In this document: positions 12,420-24,100 of the stretch, piece by piece
Layout: each line of letters starts with the position of its first letter
Position numbering within the stretch: the stretch's first letter is position 1
Made by a program: the position numbers and the translations under genes
Assembly (NCBI GenBank): GCA_001643675.2
Contig: LSRY02000016.1
Span: forward strand, 1,302,001-1,366,000
Direction of reading: 5' to 3'
From: Monocercomonoides exilis
Taxonomy: Eukaryota > Preaxostyla > Oxymonadida > Polymastigidae
Length of the DNA: 64,000 bases
Notes under the pieces: model-generated
Databases searched by the model: none
Told to the model about the DNA's origin: nothing
The model's input: only the letters and a program-made list of their open reading frames with translations

Positions 12420-15400
12420 ATGCGGTCTTTGCTATTCTTTATTTATTTGGTCTGTCAGACGTTTGACGTTTATGCTGAAAAAAGCATCGGAGGAGTAGAT
12501 TTTGGATCTGCAAACATTGTAACATCAATGGTTGGTGGGAAATTGAGTCTTGAAGTTGTTCAAACTCCGACTGGAAAACGAAAAGTACCTGCATTAGTTA
12601 GTGTTGATGGGGTCCATAGGTATACAGGAGCTGATGCTTTTAACAAGGTATGATTTGCTTTGATTTCATTTTTATTTTTTAGAAGGATTAAAATTTACTT
12701 ATTTGCTTCTTTTTGTAGCAAGTCCGTCTTGCAAACAAAACATTTGTCAACATAATTCATAGTCTCGGAAAAGATTCGTTGCCTGATAACTATATTTTCC
12801 CATTTCCTTTTGCTCAACTGACGAAGAATCAGACAACTCATAGACTTGAGTTTATTGAAAAGAAAACAAATGATTCCGTATCGGTCGAGGAGGCGGCAGC
12901 TCTTCTTTTGAAAAACATACAACACCTTGCTGAAGAAGCTTCAGGTGCTGGAGATATCGAGTATATATTGATTGTCCCGCCTGCTTTTACTCAATCACAG
13001 CGTCAAGCACTTATTGAAGCGGCACGCATTGCTCATATGCGAGTTCCAACTATTTTAGAGTCGAACGCAGCATCTGCATACTGGTATGGAACAGAAAGGT
13101 CACGCACTATGCCATACGAACCACAAATTATTCAACGTACCACCGATAACGCTGTTAAAGTTGTTGAAGAGACAAAAAGTCAAGACACACAGAAAAAACC
13201 TGAAAGTTCAGCAAATGAAAAAGAGATTACGGATGAAGAAAAAGCGACAATGTCACTGTTTTCATTGCTTAAAGTGAAATTTTCGCAGTTTTGCAAAACA
13301 GTAATATCCTGGAACAAAAAAGAAAAAACAATAAAGCATTCGAGCAAATGGGAAAAATTCATAAGCACAAAGGAGAAGAAGCCCAGCCTTCCAAGCGACA
13401 AGAAGCTCAGCAAAGAGGCAGAGTGGCAAGGGATGAAGAAAGAGATTGAGCAGGCGATGGAGATGGAAGGCAGGTTGAGCGAGCCAGGCGCAAAGCGTGC
13501 AACAAAGGAAGACATTCGACACGTTGTGTTCGTGGATGTGGGCTCCTCGCAGACCACGTTCAGCTTGGCGGAGTACCGCTTCCCGCTCGAAGAGGTGCTG
13601 ATTGAGAACTCGTCGCTGACCAACTTTGAGACGTACAAAGTGGTGCGGGGCAAAGGCACCGTCGACATCCTGCTCACGCGGAGCATCGAGACGCTCGGCA
13701 GCCTGCGCTTCGAGGAGCGGCTGATGAAGAACGCAACGATGAGGCTGTGCCGCCTGCTGGACAGACGAGATTGGAGCGCCATTTTGGATGAGCATCCGGA
13801 GTATCTACCGGCGAATGTTACGAAGGAGATGCTGCTTGAAACTTTGGACGAAGAAGAGGAAGACGAGGAAGAGGAGTACGACTTCGATGGGTGCCAAAGC
13901 GCACTCCAAAAGGCGAAGGCAGAAGTGAAGAGGAGGAAGAAGAAGAACGGGAAAATTACAAACACAAAGGGAAAAGGCGAAAGAATGGACGACTTCGACA
14001 TCCGTGTGCCGTACAAGACATGGGAAGAGCGCCTTCTCGAAGAGTACGAGGCACAAGCAGGCGAATCCTCGCAGTCAGACAGCTGCCAAAGAAAAGCGGC
14101 AAAGAAACGCAAAGCACCCCGCTTCACTCTGCAGGCAAATGTGACGCTTCCGAAGAGAAAAGCGATGTGCAGTGAAGTAATTGGCTGCCCCGGCTGCTTG
14201 GTGCGCTTGCGGCGCGAAGTTGCAGCGACAAAGGAGATTCTGTCAGTTTCTCCACAGCACCGGCTGAAGATCGATGATCCGATCCCAGGTATCGACGAGC
14301 TGGTGATGAATGTGTCAGCAGAGCAGCTGCAGTACTCGTCGAACTTGGTCATCCAGCACGTCACACGCCACGCTTCTCTGTTTGTTGAAGAGGTCGGAGC
14401 GAGATTTCCAGGCGTGAAGCTGCAGAACGCAGCAGTGGAAGTGGCTGGCGGTGGGATGCGGATGCCGGCGCTGCAGAAGGCGATTGGCGCGGTACTGAAC
14501 GGCCACAGTGCAGAAGGAGAGCTTGGAAAGCGGATGAATGTGGATGAGTCAGCCTCACTGGGAGCAGCAGCGTTTGGGCATTTGGGCAGAGAAGCGCTGT
14601 TTGGGAGAGAAGAGGTTGGGTGGAGAGAAAGAGGGAGCGGAAGCGGAAGAGGATGGAAGAAAGGAGAAGGGAAAGCTGGTTCGTCATCATCGTCTTCTTC
14701 TTCTCAGAAGGAGAAAAGCAGCGAAAAGTGGAAGGTTTCAGGGATGGGAGAGGATTATGAGGCGGATAGAGCAAGCCGGCAGATCATCCAGCCAGGCATT
14801 CCAGAAGGCGGAGAAACACTGAAACTTATCCGGAGGTCGATGTATCCGATTAGAGCAGATATTCAGGTGAGATGGGGAATGGAACAAGCAAAACAGAATG
14901 TGGTTGAGGTTGAAAATGAAACAAAACAGGAAGAAAAGAAAGAGGAGGCGGAAAATAGCACAATCACCGGGCAGAACAACGCAACAGATGTGAATGCAAT
15001 GACAAATGCAACAGCAGAAGTTGAGCCGCGCTACAAAGGCTGGGTGAACGCATCTTCTGAAATGCCCCCAAATGCGTATCTGTTGGAAGATGCGGTTGAG
15101 CTTGTGTCGATTGGCCAGCAGCTGTCAAATACTTCGACTCTGATTATTCCGCTGGGAAACATCGCATTGAATGGAAGAGAGAAGGAGAAGGAGAAAGTTT
15201 TGGCTAAGCTGCAGCAAAGGAGCAAGAAAGAGCAAAAGACAACAGAAGAAGGAGAAGAAAACAAAGAACAGAAGCAGCAAACAGAAAAAGAAGAAGAAAG
15301 CGAGGAAGACCGAAAATTGAGAGAGAAAGTGAAGAAAGAGGCGGAAATGCTGCAAGATATTCCGTCAGAGATGACTGTGGTTGTCAGCTACAATGACAGA

Positions 15401-18235
15401 AGGATGCTGCCAACGGGTGTGCCTACAGAGATTCTGCGTGTGGAAGTGCTGGACTTGAAGAAGAAGATCGGAGACGAGCTGATTCACAGGGGAATTTTGC
15501 GGAAGAAAGAAGAAAAGAAGCCGGAAAATGTATCTGAAATGAGTGAAGAGACCAAGGAACAAACAGAAAATGCTACGAATGCAAACAAAGAAGCTGAATT
15601 TGAAGAAGAAGAAGCGATTTTGAAGGCGTATCAAGAGAACATCACGGTCTTGTACAACACCACGTTTGAGATGGACTTTGCATTCACTGTGCATGGATTG
15701 CTTGAGGTTGTTGGAACAAGGCTATCTTTCAGCGAGACACCAGAAATCAGCCAAGCCGTTGCGCTGGAAGGCGAAATGCAGAGAAAGAAGGAGATGAAGC
15801 GGAGGGAAGAAGCAGCAGAAGCGAAAAAGAAGAAAGGGAAAGGAAGCAACAAACAGAAAGAAGAAGCGAAAAACGCAGCAGACGAGACAAAAGTTGAATC
15901 AAATGAAAACAAATCAAATGAAACTACTTCGGAGAATGCTGAAGCACAAGCACAGAGCGATGTGAATGTGAATGCAACAGCAACAAACAACACACAGCCA
16001 TCCAGTGCTGAAGGAGCTGCATACAAAGAAAGCGGAACAGCAGCTTCAGAAAAGAGCAAATCAAAGAAAGACCAAAGAGAAGAGGAGACCGAAGAAGAAA
16101 GAGCGCAGCGAGAAAGAGACGAGGAGGAAGACCGAAGAGACGCGGAGGAAAGGAAAGAGCGGATGAGGAAGCGAGCAGAAGAGGCAGCCGAGCGCATGAA
16201 GGTGCTTCAGGAGCAGAAGATGATAGAAGACCGAGTGAAGTATGTGGATCGGCGCATGCAGCGGATGAAGAGCACACGCTTTGCGTTTGCGAGGTTGCAC
16301 AGACACCCTTCAATATACATCAGAGGACAGCCCAATACCCTTGTCCCGTTTGAGGATATCCCCACAATCAGAAGCTCTTTCATGGAGAGAGAGGCAAGCG
16401 AGACGGAAAGGGCGAAAAAGCAGATTTTGAGCGATGCGCGCCATTTGAAAGAGGAAAGGATGAAAAGGCAGGCACAAAGATTGAACGGCACATTGAACAC
16501 ATCACAGAGTGCAAGTGAACTTGCCCCCTGGAGTTCGTTTGAGCAGCTTCCACGTGAATATTTCCCGCGCCAGGCGATTTACCTTCCTTCTGCGCACCAG
16601 CCGAGCTTCAGTGCAGTTGCCCGTGCTTCTTCTTCACTGGGTAGCAGAAGTGTGTTTGTGGTTCCTGCTTTGCCTCCGTTCGCGAATGCGGCAATGAGAG
16701 AGGCGCAGAGCCACATCCACCGATCGGTGCAGATCGACGCTGAAAGAGAAGAGCTGGCGCAGAAGCGGAGCGAGGCCGAGTCGTTCGTGTTTTGGCTGAA
16801 GGAGCAGCTGGCGATTGTGGACGAGGCAGTGGAAAGAAGGAAAGCGAAGGCTGAAGCAGTGGAAGGCGGGGCAAATGCATCAGAGAAAGCAGAAGTGGAA
16901 GAAGTTGACGATGACGAAGATGTGAAGCCGTTTGCGCACTATTTTGAGGGAGTGACCAATGAGAAGCTAAGAGAGGAAATGAAAGCGGCGCTTGCAGATT
17001 ATGTCGATTGGATGGAGAGTGTGTCGTCGGATGACCTGACACTCGACGACTTGGCAGAGCAGATGGAGAAAGTGCATGCGGTGTGTGATGCGCCTGTGAC
17101 GGAAGCGAAGCAGATGGGGAAGAAGGCAGCGTCATTAGCTGATGCGCAGAGGAGGATTAAGAAGGCAAGGAAGAGACTGGAGAAAGTGAAGGAGAAGGAC
17201 GAGAAGGACGAGAAGGAAGCGATTGAAAGGGAAAAATTGATGGAGAAAGATGCGAAAAAGGATGGAGTTAAAGAAGACGAAGAGGAAATTCAGGAAGCAA
17301 AAGAAAGAATGGAAGAGCTCAAAGAGGCGCGCGAAATCGCGTTTGCAGAGAAGAGGAAGACTCTGGAGGAGCTGAAGAGTATTGTGGACGACGTAGAGCA
17401 GTGGATCAACAGCGTGGCAGCGGAGAGCAGTGCGGGAGATGCGCAGGTTCAAAACGCGACGAGTGCAGAAAGTATAGACAATGCAGTGGAGAAGATGGAG
17501 GAAGACATGGCGGTGACTGTGAAGGAGTCGATAAAGAAGGCAAAAGCAGAGGCGAAGAGAAGGGCGAAGGAAGCAGCGGAGAAGAGGAGGAAGAAGAGGG
17601 AGGAGAAGATGAAGAAGATGGAGGAGGAGGAAGAGAAGCAAGAAAAAGAAGTGGAAAAAGAAAAAGAAAAGGAAAAGGAACAAGAGGAAGAGAAAAAGGA
17701 GAAGGAAACGAAAGAAGAGGAGGAGGAAGTTAAAGAAGAGAAAGAAGAGAAGGAAACGAAAGAGGAAAAAGAGGAAAAAGAGGAAAAAGAGGAAAAAGAA
17801 GTGAAGGAAGAGAAAGAAGAAGAGAAAGAGAATGAGGTGAAAGAGGAGAAAGAAGAGAAAGATAAAACTGAAGAAGAGAAGGAAACGAAAGAGGAAAAGG
17901 AAGTGAAAGAAGAGAAGGAAGAGAAAGATGAAAAAGAAGTAAAGGAAGAGAAAGAAGAAAAACCAGAAGAAAAGGAAGAAGAAAAGCCAGCAGCAGAAGA
18001 GGAAGTTAAAGAAAATACAGAAACAAAAGATGAAGAAGCAGACAAAGAAGAAGAAAAGAAAGCAGACGAACAACCTGTACATGAAGAAAAAGAAGAAAAT
18101 GAAAGGAAAGAAGAAACTGAACAAAATGATGAAGAAATAAAAGAAGAGGAAAGTGTAAAAGAAAAGGACTCGGAGCAGGACTCACCGAAAGTTGAAGCTG
18201 AAGAAGAGAAACAGTCTCATGAAGATGAGCTTTAA
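12420..18235 (+). CDS. ER Hsp70-superfamily chaperone, Hsp110/GRP170 (HYOU1/Lhs1)-like
   Basis: GRP170 proteins are ER-lumen nucleotide-exchange factors and holdases for BiP clients. Exons are 12420-12647 and 12719-18235 (71-nt intron, phase 0), giving 1914 residues. A signal peptide covers about residues 1-19 (MRSLLFFIYLVCQTFDVYAE). The actin-like ATPase has GGVDFGSANIV near residue 24, the phosphate-2-like VFVDVGSSQTTF near 345, and the adenosine-type EVAGGGMRMPALQKAIG near 650 followed by NVDESASLGAAAFGHL. Two charged inserts split the ATPase domain (about 225-340 and 450-520). After a substrate-domain-like region with N-glycosylation sequons, a helical segment contains VKPFAHYFEGVTNEKLREEM. 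The last 350 residues are almost pure Lys/Glu repeat and end in HEDEL, an HDEL/KDEL-type retrieval signal. Signal plus EDEL strongly support ER residence. Human HYOU1 is about 1000 residues, so this protein is nearly twice as long. Confidence 0.85.
17160..18230 (+). repeat. Lys/Glu-rich low-complexity coding tract (KEEKEEKE type)
   Basis: A purine-only-biased stretch encodes the acidic/basic C-terminal tail of the GRP170-like protein, densest at 17580-18000 with many tandem AAAGAGGAA-type units. It reads without a break to the terminal EDEL, so it is translated and selected to stay in frame. Confidence 0.85.
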
Positions 18236-18572
18236 ACACTAAACATTCACTATTTATAAAGGCATTTCTATTTATGTGTTTTGAAGGAGGATTTTTAAAT
18301 ATAATTTTTCCACATTTCGCGTTTTCATTCTCTTTCTATTTTCTTATAACAAACTTCTTAAATTCAAAACTACATAAGTATGCGTGATAAATACAAGATT
18401 TTCATTTTTTTTAGAAGTGTAATCTTTTTTCAGGAAAGATCAAAAAAATTTTTTTATAAATTCTTTGCTCTTTCAAAAGAAAAACGTGGTTCAAATTTAC
18501 TGTTTTTCTAAAACTCTTTATTATTTTAATTTGTTGATACAAGGAGCAATTTTTCCCCTGGACTATTGATTT
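18236..18572. other. AT-rich spacer between GRP170-like gene and unknown gene
   Basis: This stretch of about 337 bases is AT-rich and has no reading frame or structure that I recognise. It should contain the 3' end of the chaperone transcript and the promoter of the next gene. Confidence 0.5.
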
Positions 18573-20894
18573 ATGAAAAGCTTTGCATCAAAACAGATAT
18601 ATTTTCAAAAAGACTCTACTATGAATAATATTAGCAAGCAAAATACTGATCCATTGAACAGTGAAGCTTATGCTTATTATTTGAATTCGAACATATTTGC
18701 TTCCGCAACAGGAAAAGAAATTCATTTCCCCACAATATCTTCAAGCGTTTCCAATGGTTTTAGCAGTAAATGTCCCTCAACGCATACTCGCACATTCACG
18801 TTATCAGCGCTTTCAAATCCATCATCAAATCCTTTTCCGCAAAAGATCTTTCATTTTCAAAAATCCGACATTTTAAGTGCAAAACCAACATCTACGGACA
18901 ATTTCACTGTTGGGACTTTCGATGAAATAAATTTCAATATCAAAAAAGCAGGAGCTGAAAGATCGGAAGAAAATATTCAAAACAATAAACAAGCAAAGAC
19001 AATAAATTCTAATGTTGGAAGTGTTATAAAACTAAGAAACAAAGAATCACCACACTCTCCAAAAGGATTTCAAAGCTCAATCAATGATTTTCATATGCAT
19101 GAAATGCATCAACGAAGAAACGATTCTACGATAATTTCCAAACATAAGAAATTACTTAATCAACATGGAGAAAAGAAAGATATTGACAGATCAATATATG
19201 AATTTGTTGATACTAAAATTACAATGTATCAATTGTTCAATGAAATAGAAGAAACGTTCACAAACCAACAAAATCAGAAAAAGGATGATTACTTTCAAAT
19301 TTCATCTTCACAAAATAAACACACAACTTCTGACAATCTTGATTCAATTGCATCTCCAACTTCTTCTCCAGATCCGGAAAGCTTGTTATCAACAGAATCT
19401 TCCTCATCGCTGGACTCGCACCTCGCTGAGAACTTCTTGAAATGTGCGCCTGTTTGCGAGCACGGGACGCTGATAAGCTACGACGTGGACTTTGAGCGTG
19501 ACGGGAGGGTTGAATCGAGAATTGCAGGCTTTCGAAAGGAGAAAATGAGAGACAAATGGAAAGAAGAGGAAGGCCGGCTGAAGAGAAAATACGAGTTTGG
19601 ATCAGCAGCTCTGCCATGTTCGGAATTTGCTGTGGCTGGGGAGATGTTTAAAGGTACTTCTGTATCAAATAAACTCAGTTCTGAATTTAAAAACATGATT
19701 AAATCTGAAATAAAAGATGCAAAAATGTTTAAAAAGCTGTTTGGGGAGTGGGTTACGAAGGATTGGGAAGTGAGCGATGAAGAAAAAGCGATGTGGGACG
19801 AGGCAGAACGGAAAATGAAAGAGAAAGAAGCGATTGATGAAGGAATGACATATTCAATTTCTAAAGTTAATAAAAAGGAAAAACAGAAGAATGCACAAGA
19901 AGAAGAAGAAAACGATGATGATGATGATGAACAGGAAGATTCAGTGATGACATTAGAAGAGTTGCACAGCCGACTGAGAGATGCAGATGAACTTGGCATT
20001 TTGCTACAAGAGAAGAACAGAATTCGAAAGCAGATCAGAAAGATTGAGCAGATTCAGGAGAGGAAGAAGAGAATGGAGGAGATGTCTGAACTGGAGAGAT
20101 ACCAGCAGCAGAGAGTGAAGGAACTGACTAAACTGAAAGGGAAAAGCGATATGGAGAAGGTTGGGGGTGGGAAGAAGGAGCTATTAAATCAGTCAAGTTT
20201 GTTAACACCATTGAAATCTTCACCTTCTTTTTGTTATTCTTCCGCTCAAAATGTAATAACAATGGAATCTAACCAAGCATCATCTTCTACTTTTGGAAAT
20301 TATTTTTTGCCACAAACTTCAATGAGGCTCAAGAAAGAGAACAAACAACTTTATAAGCAGCAAGTTTCATTAAATGCGTCGAACACATCTTGTTCAATTG
20401 ACATGTTGGCAAAGAATTCAGAATTTGACAGAACTTTTCAGAATCGCTCTGTTTCTTTTAACCCAACATTTTCAATGATGAATAAGTCTTCTTCATTGAA
20501 TTTACAAGGCAAGCCAGTTATAAGGCCTGCTAAAACAATGGAATTAAATGATTCTATAAAAAGAGTAGTAAACAAATATTTCATCAAAGAATTGCTCCAA
20601 TCAACACAAAACTTTCAAAGTGGAGAAGAGATACCAAGCAACATTCTGATAAATGATAATGTGAAAGACCTTCTTCCATTGAATAAACAATATATTGTGC
20701 TTGATCCATCAGAATGGCAAGCTAAAAATGAGTTTTCTTTTAACAGCCACAAAAAGGAGGATTGGAAATCAATGCAGCCAAAACAGCCTTTGTTATCCAC
20801 CCTACCACCAATAACAATTGTTCCTTTTTGCTCAAAGTTAAAGCACAATAATTTTGGTAGAAAATTTAAAATAGAACTTTTGCCAAAACGTTAA
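18573..20894 (+). CDS. Unrecognised charged protein, 773 residues
   Basis: I do not recognise this protein. It is a single open frame from ATG 18573 to TAA. The N-terminal 270 residues are Ser/Asn-rich and probably disordered. A more conserved-looking, Cys-containing stretch follows (FLKCAPVCEHGTLISYDVDF, about residues 288-307) and then basic/acidic helical sequence. An acidic run (EEEENDDDDDEQED) near residue 445 precedes a Leu-spaced charged coiled coil (about 460-535; LHSRLRDADELGILLQEKN). The C-terminal third is again Asn/Ser-rich, with a short FIKELLQ segment. There is no signal peptide or membrane span. A second in-frame Met lies 16 codons downstream. Position between the chaperone and CFAP57 genes, all on the plus strand, says nothing firm about its role. 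Confidence 0.65.
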   Translation: MKSFASKQIYFQKDSTMNNISKQNTDPLNSEAYAYYLNSNIFASATGKEIHFPTISSSVSNGFSSKCPSTHTRTFTLSALSNPSSNPFPQKIFHFQKSDILSAKPTSTDNFTVGTFDEINFNIKKAGAERSEENIQNNKQAKTINSNVGSVIKLRNKESPHSPKGFQSSINDFHMHEMHQRRNDSTIISKHKKLLNQHGEKKDIDRSIYEFVDTKITMYQLFNEIEETFTNQQNQKKDDYFQISSSQNKHTTSDNLDSIASPTSSPDPESLLSTESSSSLDSHLAENFLKCAPVCEHGTLISYDVDFERDGRVESRIAGFRKEKMRDKWKEEEGRLKRKYEFGSAALPCSEFAVAGEMFKGTSVSNKLSSEFKNMIKSEIKDAKMFKKLFGEWVTKDWEVSDEEKAMWDEAERKMKEKEAIDEGMTYSISKVNKKEKQKNAQEEEENDDDDDEQEDSVMTLEELHSRLRDADELGILLQEKNRIRKQIRKIEQIQERKKRMEEMSELERYQQQRVKELTKLKGKSDMEKVGGGKKELLNQSSLLTPLKSSPSFCYSSAQNVITMESNQASSSTFGNYFLPQTSMRLKKENKQLYKQQVSLNASNTSCSIDMLAKNSEFDRTFQNRSVSFNPTFSMMNKSSSLNLQGKPVIRPAKTMELNDSIKRVVNKYFIKELLQSTQNFQSGEEIPSNILINDNVKDLLPLNKQYIVLDPSEWQAKNEFSFNSHKKEDWKSMQPKQPLLSTLPPITIVPFCSKLKHNNFGRKFKIELLPKR

Positions 20895-21163
20895 TATTTC
20901 GCACATTTTGAATTTTGATTATCTATTAAGTATTTGCAAATGAAATAGAAATATTTAGTCAACGTATCTGGAAAATGTTATATTAATTTTTATATTAATT
21001 TTTTTATGATAGAATGTGAATTTTAAACTGTTATTCAATTAACTATGTTTTTTGTTAACCCATAACTAAGTTCTCTGTTTTTAAGTTTTTCAAAAAATTA
21101 ATAATATTTTGAGCACTTTCAATCTAATTGCTTTTCTTCGAGCAGAATCTGTGAACAACAAAT

Positions 21164-24100
21164 ATGTCTGGGATTGCCTCAACTTTTCATCACAAGGCAA
21201 CCATCACTCCAATGTGTGTATTTTTTCTTTTTCAAAAATTACTTTTTATTGGATATATTTGGATGACTACAGATATTCATGGGGAATAAACAAAGCACTA
21301 AATGATAACTTATATTTTGTGGATAATGAATATATTATTTATCCCGTGGGAAAGCATTACGCACTGTATAATATAAATAACAAAAATATGAACTTTATAT
21401 TTGAGACAGAACTGAAAAAAATAGTTACACTAACAGCATTGACGGTAAGCAATGATAGGAAATTTTTATTAACATGCGAAGCTGTTGAAGAAGATGTCTC
21501 TGCTCTTGCTTTTGAAGCTCAATCGAATGGAACGGCAGCTGCTGAGCCAAAACCTGCCATATATCAACTTTCGATTTACAACATTTCAACTCAAAAAAAA
21601 GTACGTATCATTCAAAGGCCACCAGATGTTCATGATGCACCATTTGTGGGGGTGGCAATGTCTCATGATAATAAGCATTGCGCTGTAATATGTGGTGCAC
21701 CAGATTATTCTCTCATTTTATGGTCTCTTTCACAACCAATTCGCGTCTTAGGCGTCTGTAAGCTTTCCACTCCAATAAATCACATCAGTTTTCATCCTTT
21801 TGACAGCTCTCAATTTCTTGTTACTGGAACCAGATTTGCCAAAACATATGTTTTGGTTGACGGGGCAATTAAATCAATCAATTTGTTAGCAGGACAGCGC
21901 TCGCTGCCATCTTTCACATCACACCTTTGGCTGGAAGAAGATAACAGGGTTCTTGCCTCAACAGAAAAAGGGGAGCTTTGGATTTTTGAAGGTGGCCGAT
22001 TCAAAGGAATTCAGAATGATCTTCTTGGTGCATCAATTGCAATAACCGGCTTGCTTCGTGTTTCAGCTTCTTCCTTTTTGGCTGTTGGCGCACGTGGAAG
22101 AATAGCTTTGTTTGAGAGAACAGACAAAATTAACTCAGACGCAAATCACACTTCACTTTCTGATTTGAATGTGAGTTCAGCAGAATTTGATTCTTTCTAC
22201 ACTTCACAATTAAGCGCTGAAATTCCACTGATGAAGAACATGCAGAGAGAAAACAGCGAAGGCGAAGGCGGCCCTCCGCTCACACCAGTCTCGACTCTCT
22301 CTGCTTCGACGTCTGCCACGTTTTCTGGTGCCAGTTTGCCTCCGCACAAATCCCACAAAGACGAGCGCATCACAACAGCAGCCATATCTCCCGATCACAG
22401 CATTGTCGCGTGTGTCTGTGGGAACACACAAATCTGCCTAGTGCAGCTGTCGCAGCTGCTTTCCGGTATGTCAACGCCCGGGAGCGGGGTGTTTGAGTAC
22501 ATTGGGCGAGGCTTCCATTCAGGAAGCATCACAGGGATGAGCGTGGCCTCAAAGACGCCGCTTGTGGCTACGTGTGCGACAGACGGGTGGGTGCGGCTGT
22601 GGAACATCGTGACGATGGAGTGTGTGCTGGCGGAGCATTTTGAGGCTGAAGTGAAGTCGCTTTCGCTGCACCCGACAGGATTCCACATTGTGATGACGTG
22701 GGGCGACAAAGTGCGACTGATGACGATTTTGTCCAGCCGCTTTGAGCTTCTGAAGGAGATCCCGTTCCACCAGCACTCCGGCTGCCAGGAGGTGCTCTTT
22801 TCACACGGAGGACATCTGTTTGCCTGTGCGCATGGGAAAGTTGTGTCGTTGTACAACTCGTTCACTGGAGATTGTGTGGGGAGTGTAAAAGGGCACGTCA
22901 GCATTGTGCGTGCTTTCTGCTTTGACCCTTCCGACCGCTGCTTGTTCACAGCTGGCACAGACGGGGCTGTTTATCAGTGGAACATCGACACTGAAAGGTC
23001 GGATCCGCTGCGGCGTGTGTCGGAGCATGTGGAGTCTGGGTGTGCATACTCAGCAATTGCGGTGGGGCCGAAGAGACACATCGCTGTTTCTGGCTCAGAT
23101 TTGCAGTTAAGGGGAATTGCAGATGGCACTGTGGAAGTGCAGTTCCAAACTGGAGGTGTTACACGACGTGTCTCGCAGCTGTGTATTTTGAACTCGTGTG
23201 ATGTTTTGGTTGCGGGGCTTGTTTCGGGCGGGCTGCGGACGTATGCCTGGCCCATCACCGAGACGTTTGCGAGAGACACAACAAAGACGGACTCGCAGAT
23301 TGTTCCTGTGTTTGACGAGTATCTCTTCCACACGGCGCCTGTCACCCGCATCTGCGCCTGTGCCGAAGGCTCTGCCATTCTCACCGCCGGCGAAGACAAC
23401 GTGCTCTGCCTCTGGGCGGTGCAGCCGATTGATTTTGGAAGAATTAAGCAGATTTCGTATCCATCACCCTCGGGATTCTGGGATGCGCATATCATCTCAA
23501 AGGCGCAGATCACCGAGCAGCAGGAGCGGCTGGTGATGCTTCAGAACAAAATCAAAGAGCTGAAGTTTCAGGGAGACACGATGATGACGAAAAAATCCAA
23601 GCAGTTTGCTGCATTGATGGAAGAAACGAAAAAGAAGCATGCGAAAATATTGGATGAAAAACAGGAGAAAGTGAAGTTTTTGGAGATGCAGGCGCATCAG
23701 TGCAAAATGAAGTTTGACCAGAAAGTGGCACAGCTCGAAGAGCAGCACCTGGAAGCGCTGGATGACTTGGAGAAAGTGTATGAGGACTCCGTGAAGCAGA
23801 AGCAAGAGGCAGTTCTTCAGCTGCAGAGAGAGAAAGAGGAGATGTCACAGAAACACGATGATGAAACGACGCAGATGCAGTCGCAGTTCAGCTGGAAGGA
23901 GGAGCGGATCAAGCAGCACTACACGACGATTGATGAGCAGAACCAGAAGGCGTTTGAGGCGCTTAAGGAAGAAATGAGATTGTTGGGGGATAAATATGAG
24001 ATGGCGCTGCAACAACAGAAAGAAGAGTTTGACGAGGAAATATCAGCAACGAAGGCGATGCAGGCGGAGGAGCTGCGGAGGATGAAAGTGCGGAAGGAGG

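Noticed and set aside
17135-18124. Large minus-strand frame rich in Phe/Leu opposite the Lys/Glu tail
   Set aside because: It is the complement of GAA/AAG repeats and would give an implausible Phe/Leu-only protein; the plus strand carries the coherent chaperone ending in EDEL.
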